Positions 1 through 4,429 of a stretch of DNA of 5,361 nt are shown piece after piece. The translations under genes and the position numbers were made by a program. Numbering within the stretch: the stretch's first letter is position 1; each line of letters starts with the position of its first letter. The stretch comes from DHVE2 group archaeon (GTDB taxonomy: Archaea; Thermoplasmatota; Thermoplasmata; Thermoplasmatales; Aciduliprofundaceae), in NCBI GenBank assembly GCA_015522955.1, contig WALG01000012.1:1-5361 (forward strand). The letters are read 5' to 3'. The notes below the pieces were generated by a model. The model was not told where the DNA came from and did not search any database. It saw only the letters and a list, made by a program, of their open reading frames with translations.

Positions 1-37
1 ATAATATATAGTATAGATAAGCACAATTAATAAACGG
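1..37. other. AT-rich non-coding edge, possible promoter region of a gene left of the window
   Basis: This stretch lies beyond the stop codon of the PLD-like gene and is almost entirely A and T, with alternating TA runs around bases 4-20. Read leftward it contains a TATA-like CTATATAT near 4-11, which could serve a leftward gene starting just outside the window. It could equally be a 3' untranslated or termination region. No coding potential is visible, and nothing here can decide between these readings. Confidence 0.3.
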
Positions 38-643
38 CTATAAACCCTGCCATAATGATTCAAAGTATTCCTCGTACTCCTGAGCCACCGTCCTTCCCTG
101 AATTAGAACATTTGCTTCATGATTATATTTCAGAGCGGCGGTGCTCCAGTTAGTGGAACCCAGAATTACAGTTACTCCATCGATTATTATGAGTTTATCG
201 TGAGTTGTTTTTGTGGGTGAGTCAAGACGTACCTCAATCCCATGTCTTTGAAAGTATTTGCTCCAGTTCTGCGCATATTCCACGATATTCTCTGAGGTGT
301 AATCGTAACCATGTCCATCCTCGAGAATTATTTTCACATCTACCCCTCTCTCCCGGGCATGCACTAATGATAGAGCCAATGTAGACACCCAGTGAGTATC
401 ATTCTCTGGGTTACCATACCATTTAATCTCATACATCACCATGTGAATGCTTTTGTTTGCCTCATTTAATCGCTTTATGACCTCGGGGTAGTAACTCTCA
501 TCATTTAGCATCATAATCTTTGTCCCATTTGCATAGATTATTTTTGGAGTTTCCTGAATACTTGAATAAATCATCTGAGTCGAAATGGCACCCGTTGCAA
601 AGGCAAGAATCACAGCAATAACCAGCACAGTTTTGTTATTCAT
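38..643 (-). CDS. Exported/membrane-anchored phospholipase D-like (single HKD) protein
   Basis: A 201-residue protein of the phospholipase D/Nuc superfamily, which cleaves phosphodiester bonds in DNA or phospholipids. The HKD signature is complete: H148, K150 and D155, followed by G162-S163-x-N165, with a downstream N-H-E-A-N segment (174-178) typical of the family. Having one HKD motif in about 200 residues resembles the bacterial Nuc endonuclease, in which two subunits form one active site, so a homodimer is expected. Residues 4-20 (TVLVIAVILAFATGAIS) are a hydrophobic segment after a short K-containing N-terminus, indicating a signal peptide or membrane anchor and an action outside the cytoplasm. 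I chose the ATG at 643 because the hydrophobic segment then sits at the very N-terminus and a TATA-like box lies about 26 bases upstream. An in-frame ATG at 664 would add seven residues (MLCDECI) that do not suit an export signal. The gene lies downstream of rnhB on the same strand, 20 bases past its stop by the longer reading. Substrate (nucleic acid or lipid) cannot be told from sequence. Confidence 0.85.
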   Translation of the reverse strand: MNNKTVLVIAVILAFATGAISTQMIYSSIQETPKIIYANGTKIMMLNDESYYPEVIKRLNEANKSIHMVMYEIKWYGNPENDTHWVSTLALSLVHARERGVDVKIILEDGHGYDYTSENIVEYAQNWSKYFQRHGIEVRLDSPTKTTHDKLIIIDGVTVILGSTNWSTAALKYNHEANVLIQGRTVAQEYEEYFESLWQGL

Positions 644-664
644 GATACATTCATCGCAGAGCAT

Positions 665-672
665 TTATTTAA
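665..672 (-). promoter_or_regulatory. TATA-like box for the PLD-like gene
   Basis: On the minus strand the octamer TTAAATAA is centred about 25.5 bases upstream of the ATG at 643. That is the spacing expected between an archaeal TATA box and the first base of a leaderless mRNA. It sits between the rnhB stop and the PLD start, so the PLD gene may have its own promoter in addition to any read-through from rnhB. This is pattern recognition only; AT-rich spacers can give such matches by chance. Confidence 0.45.
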
Positions 673-683
673 TACCTGCGCAC

Positions 684-1328
684 CTAAAACGCATCCAGAT
701 TGCTCTGGCTCATTTCCATTAATAATTTTTTCACACTCTTCCAGGATTTCCTTACATGTGGCGGAAGTGTCCCATGTTTCTGCAAATAGTCCTTGAGGAT
801 TTGCGTTGTACGTGGATCTGCAGGATATCCTGAACCGAAATCTCCTATCTCTCTGGCAATATCCGCAATTCTGCGGTCTCTCTCAACCTTTGCTATTATG
901 GAAGCAGCACTTACGGCGGGATAAATTTCATCTGCCTTATGCCTAGAAATGATTTTTACCTCTCTTTTAAGATGAGATTTTATATTTTCTGCAAACCTTG
1001 ACTCATTTACATCTGCTGCATCCACATAGACCTCTTTGCAATCCAGCGCATCAATAATCTCGGCAAAGAAGAGTACCTCTATCTCATTAAGGGTCATTTC
1101 CATCCTGAGGGAGTCTATTTTTTCCGGTTCCACCACCCGAATTTCAATTCTGTGAGCGATTTTTCTTATCTCTTTAGCCAGTTTCTCTCTTCTACCCGGG
1201 CTTAATTTCTTAGAATCTTTGACCCCTATTTCTTCCAACAAATTTAAGGATGCGCATATCCCAGCAATGACCATGGGGCCTATCACAGGTCCTCGACCCG
1301 CTTCGTCCACACCGCACACGGTTCTCAT
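684..1328 (-). CDS. rnhB: Ribonuclease HII
   Basis: A 214-residue type 2 RNase H that cuts the RNA strand of RNA-DNA hybrids and removes ribonucleotides misincorporated in DNA. The family hallmark is at the N-terminus: GVDEAGRGPVIGP (residues 6-18) supplies catalytic D8 and E9. The other two acidic residues are D103 in YVDAADVN and D133 in HKADEIYPAVSAASIIAK, where the conserved Tyr and the SxxSIxAK-like stretch follow. KDSKKLSPGRR (37-47) and GSGYPADPRT (165-174) are further family blocks, so the protein looks complete and active. Length is normal for archaeal RNase HII. The ATG at 1328 begins directly before the conserved strand, leaving no room for a later start, and a TATA-like box lies about 25 bases upstream, suggesting a leaderless mRNA. 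The gene is divergent from RuBisCO across 71 bases and is followed by the PLD-like gene. The family assignment is secure. Confidence 0.97.
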   Translation of the reverse strand: MRTVCGVDEAGRGPVIGPMVIAGICASLNLLEEIGVKDSKKLSPGRREKLAKEIRKIAHRIEIRVVEPEKIDSLRMEMTLNEIEVLFFAEIIDALDCKEVYVDAADVNESRFAENIKSHLKREVKIISRHKADEIYPAVSAASIIAKVERDRRIADIAREIGDFGSGYPADPRTTQILKDYLQKHGTLPPHVRKSWKSVKKLLMEMSQSNLDAF

Positions 1329-1348
1329 CCCTGCTTTAACGGGTCACC

Positions 1349-1356
1349 TATATTTA
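1349..1356 (-). promoter_or_regulatory. TATA-like box for rnhB
   Basis: On the minus strand TAAATATA is centred about 24.5 bases upstream of the rnhB ATG and preceded by the purine-rich AAAAGAG, which could act as a BRE. This position fits a leaderless or nearly leaderless transcript. No clear Shine-Dalgarno sequence is well placed before the ATG; the GCAGGG that abuts it is too close. Confidence 0.5.
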
Positions 1357-1370
1357 CTCTTTTCGCAGGG

Positions 1371-1383
1371 TAAAGTATTTTAG
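1371..1383 (+). promoter_or_regulatory. TATA-like box for the RuBisCO gene
   Basis: The stretch TAAAGTATTTTAG lies before the RuBisCO start. TATTTTAG within it is centred about 26 bases before the second ATG (1406), with GTAAAG as a possible BRE. TAAAGTAT is centred about 25 bases before the first ATG (1400). Either reading predicts a leaderless mRNA, and there is no Shine-Dalgarno motif in front of either ATG. The box shares a 71-base spacer with the oppositely directed rnhB promoter. Confidence 0.4.
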
Positions 1384-1399
1384 AAATGAACAGTATATT

Positions 1400-2668
1400 A
1401 TGCCTATGTCCTATATAGATTTAGATTATGAACCTCGAGATAGTGACCTTCTCGTGAAATTTTATGTTGAGTTTGAGAAAGGTAAGGATCTGCGATATGC
1501 CGCAGACAAAATTGCAGAGGAATCCTCCATAGGCACATGGACCACGCTTAAAACCCTTTTGCCCGAGGTCTGGGAAAAACTCAGAGCCAGAGTTTACAGC
1601 ATAAAGCCCTCGGGGCTCGTGGATATTGCCTATCCTATAAAACTGTTTGAGATAGAAAACATGCCTGCAATACTTGCAAGCGTGGCGGGTAATATATTCG
1701 GTATGAAGAGCATAGAAAACTTAAGAATTCTGGACATTCGATTTCCCAAAGATATTTTAAGGGCATATCCAGGCCCCAAATATGGTGTGGAGGGTGTGAG
1801 AGAGATGACCCATGTGAAGGAGCGCCCATTTCTGGGTACTATAATAAAGCCAAAAATAGGTCTGCCTACCAAGATGCACGCGGAGGTTGCCTACCAGGCA
1901 TGGTGTGGAGGCCTTGATATAGTAAAAGATGATGAGAATCTTTCCTCTCAGGATTTCAATCCCTTTGAGGAAAGATTGTGCCAGACGCTCGAGATGAAGG
2001 ACCGTGCTCAGGAGGAAACGGGGGAGAAGAAAATTTATCTTGTAAATATCACCGCACCATATAGAGAAATGCTCCGCCGTGCTGAACTTGTGCAGGATAT
2101 GGGAAACGAGTTTGTGATGATAGATGTCGTTATCGCCGGATTCTCCGCCGTTCAAAGTTTTCGTGAGGAGGGTTTCAAAATGGCGATTCACGCACATAGA
2201 GCAATGCATGCTGCCATAACCCGTAACCCACGTCACGGAATTAACATGCGCACTTTGGCAAAAATCTATAGAATTCTCGGCGTGGATAACCTGCACATAG
2301 GAACCGCCGTGGGCAAAATGGAGGGTTCTCGCGAGGAAGTGGCTGGAATAAGAGAGGAAATCCAGGCGAGAAGCGTTGAGGCCAGGGGAGACAGATTTAC
2401 TCAGATTTGGTATGACATAAAACCTGTGCTCGCCGTAGCCTCTGGTGGCCTTCATCCTGGGCACATACCGGCGGTGCTTGATATCTTGGGTAAAGACATA
2501 GTAATACAGGCTGGAGGTGGGGTACATGGACATCCTGATGGAACATACAGCGGTGCCATGGCAATGCGTCAGGCGCTTGAGGCAGCCATGAATAATATCC
2601 CTTTGGAGGAATATGCAAAGGAACATCGCGAGTTAGCCCGTGCCCTGGAAAAGTTTGAGAAGAGATAA
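1400..2668 (+). CDS. rbcL: Form III (archaeal) ribulose-1,5-bisphosphate carboxylase/oxygenase large subunit
   Basis: A 422-residue RuBisCO that carboxylates ribulose-1,5-bisphosphate to two 3-phosphoglycerates. Known archaeal form III enzymes mostly act in the AMP/nucleoside salvage route with AMP phosphorylase and ribose-1,5-bisphosphate isomerase, rather than in a Calvin cycle; neither partner is in the window. All key residues are present (spinach numbering in brackets): E41 (E60), T46-W47 (T65-W66) and N98 (N123) in the N-terminal domain; K150 and K152 (K175, K177) in GTIIKPKIGL; the carbamylated K176 (K201) with D178 and E179 (D203, E204) in GGLDIVKDDEN; H266-R267 (H294-R295) in HAHRAMHA; H299 (H327); loop-6 K306 (K334) in GTAVGKMEG; S348 (S379) in ASGG; and the phosphate-binding GGG at 372-374. 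It is therefore a true carboxylase rather than a form IV RuBisCO-like protein. The short length, the HPGHIP and GGGVHGHPDGTYSGA stretches, and the lack of a small-subunit gene point to form III. Two ATGs, at 1400 and 1406, are possible starts. The second (MSYIDLDYEP) resembles the N-terminus I remember from a methanogen form III enzyme, and it also fits TATA spacing well. Confidence 0.97.
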   Translation: MPMSYIDLDYEPRDSDLLVKFYVEFEKGKDLRYAADKIAEESSIGTWTTLKTLLPEVWEKLRARVYSIKPSGLVDIAYPIKLFEIENMPAILASVAGNIFGMKSIENLRILDIRFPKDILRAYPGPKYGVEGVREMTHVKERPFLGTIIKPKIGLPTKMHAEVAYQAWCGGLDIVKDDENLSSQDFNPFEERLCQTLEMKDRAQEETGEKKIYLVNITAPYREMLRRAELVQDMGNEFVMIDVVIAGFSAVQSFREEGFKMAIHAHRAMHAAITRNPRHGINMRTLAKIYRILGVDNLHIGTAVGKMEGSREEVAGIREEIQARSVEARGDRFTQIWYDIKPVLAVASGGLHPGHIPAVLDILGKDIVIQAGGGVHGHPDGTYSGAMAMRQALEAAMNNIPLEEYAKEHRELARALEKFEKR

Positions 2669-2688
2669 TCACACGCCATTTAGGGAAA

Positions 2689-2698
2689 TTTAAAATAT
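2689..2698 (+). promoter_or_regulatory. TATA-like box for the phosphate permease gene
   Basis: TTTAAAATAT is centred about 26-27 bases before the GTG start at 2720, preceded by GGGAAA as a possible BRE. The spacing supports a leaderless transcript whose first codon is GTG. It also suggests the permease has its own promoter, even though it lies only 51 bases downstream of RuBisCO on the same strand. Confidence 0.5.
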
Positions 2699-2705
2699 TA
2701 AAATA

Positions 2706-2716
2706 CCTTCCTTTTT
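2706..2716 (+). terminator. Possible oligo-T terminator after RuBisCO
   Basis: CCTTCCTTTTT, a pyrimidine tract ending in five T residues, lies about 40 bases past the RuBisCO stop and just before the permease start. Archaeal RNA polymerase can terminate at T-rich runs without a hairpin, and no stable stem is visible here. Its position downstream of the permease TATA box and upstream of the expected start site would let RuBisCO transcription end without affecting the next gene. Weak evidence, from sequence composition only. Confidence 0.22.
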
Positions 2717-2719
2717 CAG

Positions 2720-3646
2720 GTGCTGGAATATGTATACCTCATCTTGGCAGCGGTGCTCAGTTTTATTATCTCCGCTAACAACTCTGCCAATAGTGTGGGA
2801 ACTCTTTATGGCTCCAGAATGACAAGATACACCACCGCTGCTCTTTATTCAGGATTTTTCATAGCCTTAGGAACTGTGCTTGAGGGATGGAAGATGGGCA
2901 ATGCCATAGGTGGAGGTATAGTGGAATCCCCGCTTACCCTGAGTATGGCTCTGATGGTACTTTTAACCACTGCAATTCTTATGCTCTTATTTACCTTGCT
3001 TTCGATTCCCCTTTCATCCTCTCAAATTATGGTTGGTTCAATAGTAGGTGTTGGTATCGCCACCGGACTCTTCATAAACCTTTCCTTTGTGAGTTTGGTT
3101 GGCATCTCTTGGATTCTTACATTCCTATTTTCCATGGGCCTGGCATATTTTTTCTATGCTCTTCTATCCCACTTCGCACCTCATATGGGATTCCTATTCA
3201 TCAGCAGATTCTATACCCTCTCCTTACTTCTTGGATGTGCCTTCATTTCCTACACACTGGGAGCCAATACATTGGGTCTTGTGGCATCTATGAATCCTTC
3301 ACCACTCTCACTTGCTCTTGTGGCCATTTCAAGCATTCTGGGGGTATATTTTCTGGGAAAGAGAACAGTCAGAACTGCAGGAAAAAGAATAATTCGCCTT
3401 GACCCTCCCCGGGCTTTCTCGGCGCAGATTGCCGGAGCGATTGTGGTTGAAATTTTCACACAGATGCATTTTCCAGTATCCGTTACGCAGACAATTATAG
3501 GAGGCATTATTGGAACTGGCCTCATAAAAGGTTACAGAGAGATGAATAAAAAACTGCTCATGGAACTTGGGATTTCATGGATTGCAGCCCCTATTATTTC
3601 TCTGTTGCTTACACTTCTTATACTCAAGGTCTCATCTTTGCCGTGA
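2720..3646 (+). CDS. pit: PiT-family inorganic phosphate permease
   Basis: A 308-residue, very hydrophobic membrane protein of the PiT/PHO4 family, which imports inorganic phosphate (or metal-phosphate) with H+ or Na+. The family's inverted-repeat architecture is visible. Repeat 1 has SANNSANSVGTLYGSR (18-33) and PLSSSQIMVGSIVGVGIATG (97-116). Repeat 2 has GANTLGLVAS (181-190), RLDPPRAFSAQIAGA (226-240) and PVSVTQTIIGGIIGTGL (252-268). About nine or ten membrane segments can be drawn. The hydrophilic region between the repeats is very short, so the protein is at the compact end of the family. The GTG at 2720 is the only sensible start: an in-frame stop lies at 2699-2701, and the first internal Met (residue 34) would remove the first helix and signature. 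A TATA-like box 26 bases upstream agrees. Unusually, the signature (commonly GANDVAN) has Asn in place of Asp in repeat 1 and GANT in repeat 2. The 3' end overlaps the convergent DUF47 gene. Family is secure; exact substrate and coupling ion are inferred. Confidence 0.9.
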   Translation: MLEYVYLILAAVLSFIISANNSANSVGTLYGSRMTRYTTAALYSGFFIALGTVLEGWKMGNAIGGGIVESPLTLSMALMVLLTTAILMLLFTLLSIPLSSSQIMVGSIVGVGIATGLFINLSFVSLVGISWILTFLFSMGLAYFFYALLSHFAPHMGFLFISRFYTLSLLLGCAFISYTLGANTLGLVASMNPSPLSLALVAISSILGVYFLGKRTVRTAGKRIIRLDPPRAFSAQIAGAIVVEIFTQMHFPVSVTQTIIGGIIGTGLIKGYREMNKKLLMELGISWIAAPIISLLLTLLILKVSSLP

Positions 3647-4280
3647 TTAGCACAATCACATCCGATGCGTCCTCGGCCTTATCACTTATTCCATCTATCC
3701 ACAGGATGAGTTTCTCTATCTGTAATAGTGAGAGTATATCCAGTTGATTTTCCTCGCTGTAGAGTTTTTTCAGCATCTCTATTTTTATCTCATCCGCTTC
3801 GCTTTCGTAGGTTTCCACGGCGTGGGCTTTTTTAATCACATCTCCTTCTCCTTCGAGGAGCGCCACTATGGCTTCGGATAGAGTTACCACACTCTTTCGA
3901 GTGGTTTCAAGATACTCCATTATTCCCGCTTCGCTGAGGAATTCTATTGCTTCCTTAGAGGGTTTGCGCAATACGAGAATTCGGCTCACCTGCTGAATTT
4001 TATCAATGAGTTTATCAATCTCTTCCGATAAGTTAATTAGAATCATCCTGTCTGCAGGGAACATAAGGCCTTCTGAAAAGAGATATTCGTTTCTTCTACG
4101 AAGTTCGTCCCCTTCTCTCTCTTTTCTGTATATTACCCGCTCAATTTCCAAGATTCTATTCCAGTTCCCAGCCAGCAGGGATGATACTTGCTCAATGAAA
4201 AGATTCATACTTTCCAATGCAATGGAGAGATGCTTCTTATAATTCTCGATAGCCTCCTTCTCTTTTTTAGTTTTAAACAT
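3624..4280 (-). CDS. DUF47/PhoU-like protein, putative phosphate-transport accessory protein
   Basis: A 218-residue, charged, all-helical protein matching the DUF47 family (PhoU-like, often called Pit accessory protein). These cytoplasmic helical-bundle proteins are commonly encoded beside PiT permeases and are thought to modulate phosphate uptake. PhoU-type acidic motifs, which bind metal clusters in PhoU structures, recur: E54-x3-D58 in KEREGDEL, E159-x3-D163 in YESEADEI, the stretch SEEIDKLIDKI (85-95), and ISDKAEDASD (198-207). I start at the ATG at 4280 (MFKTKKEKEA). The reading frame extends upstream to an ATG at 4331, but that extension lies inside the tRNA gene and is not protein-like. 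The start codon is only 9 bases past the tRNA-Thr 3' end. No TATA box can fit at the usual spacing because that position lies in the GC-rich T arm, so co-transcription with the tRNA is likely. The last 23 bases overlap the convergent permease gene. Family call is strong; the role in phosphate uptake is inferred from family and neighbour. Confidence 0.88.
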   Translation of the reverse strand: MFKTKKEKEAIENYKKHLSIALESMNLFIEQVSSLLAGNWNRILEIERVIYRKEREGDELRRRNEYLFSEGLMFPADRMILINLSEEIDKLIDKIQQVSRILVLRKPSKEAIEFLSEAGIMEYLETTRKSVVTLSEAIVALLEGEGDVIKKAHAVETYESEADEIKIEMLKKLYSEENQLDILSLLQIEKLILWIDGISDKAEDASDVIVLITAKMRP

Positions 4281-4289
4281 AAGTATCAG

Positions 4290-4362
4290 AGCCACCGCCG
4301 GGATTCGAACCCGGGACCTCCACCTTACCAAGGTGGCGCTCCACCGGCTGAGCTACGGTGGC
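4290..4362 (-). tRNA. tRNA-Thr (anticodon GGU)
   Basis: Read on the minus strand this folds into a full cloverleaf of 73 bases. The acceptor stem GCCACCG/CGGTGGC has seven perfect pairs. The D stem is GCTC/GAGC with loop AGCCGGTG. The anticodon stem CCACC/GGTGG encloses the loop TTGGTAA, giving anticodon GGT (GGU), which reads Thr codons ACC and ACU. The variable region is AGGTC, and the T stem CCGGG/CCCGG encloses TTCGAAT. The discriminator base is U73 and no CCA is encoded, both common for archaeal tRNA-Thr. There is no intron. The GC-rich, mismatch-free stems would suit growth at elevated temperature. The DUF47 start codon follows 9 bases after base 73 on the same strand. Confidence 0.97.
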
Positions 4363-4391
4363 CTCCTAAAAGCGTATGTTTTTCCACTACA

Positions 4392-4407
4392 AAAATATTT
4401 CTTTATT
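4392..4407 (-). promoter_or_regulatory. Promoter of the tRNA-Thr (and probably DUF47) transcript
   Basis: On the minus strand AATAAAGAAATATTTT provides a possible BRE (TAAAGA) and a TATA-like AATATTTT centred near 4395. A start site about 26 bases downstream would fall near 4369-4370, giving a pre-tRNA leader of about seven bases for RNase P to remove. It lies in the 67-base gap between the radical SAM stop and the tRNA. It is the only plausible promoter I see for the DUF47 gene as well. Confidence 0.5.
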
Positions 4408-4429
4408 ACGTATGAATTTTTGCCCCTGC

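Noticed and set aside
644..664. Upstream ATG at 664 as start of the PLD-like protein
   Set aside because: It would put MLCDECI, with two acidic residues, before the hydrophobic export segment, and the TATA-like box would then overlap or abut the start codon. The ATG at 643 fits both the signal segment and the TATA spacing.
1757..2626. Long open frame (289 codons) on the minus strand, antisense to RuBisCO
   Set aside because: It lies wholly inside the RuBisCO gene, whose every catalytic motif is intact. The antisense translation is rich in His, Cys and Tyr, shows no recognisable domain, and is best explained by codon bias of the sense gene.
2887..3402. Alternative plus-strand frame (171 codons) inside the permease gene
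   Set aside because: The main frame shows clear PiT repeats and membrane helices throughout. The alternative translation is Cys-, His- and Trp-rich with no family resemblance.
4281..4331. N-terminal extension of the DUF47 protein beginning MVRWRSRVRIPA
   Set aside because: These codons lie within the tRNA-Thr gene and its 9-base spacer. Family-like sequence begins at MFKTKKEKEA, so the start at 4280 is correct.
4361..4366. AGGAGG on the minus strand just before the tRNA-Thr
   Set aside because: It looks like a Shine-Dalgarno motif but overlaps the first bases of the tRNA and has no start codon at a suitable distance, so it is chance.
4188..4415. Plus-strand open frame crossing the tRNA, containing RRDSNPGPPPYQGG
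   Set aside because: That peptide is the well-known spurious translation of the reverse complement of a tRNA gene (GGGATTCGAACCCGGG region). The frame has no other protein-like features.
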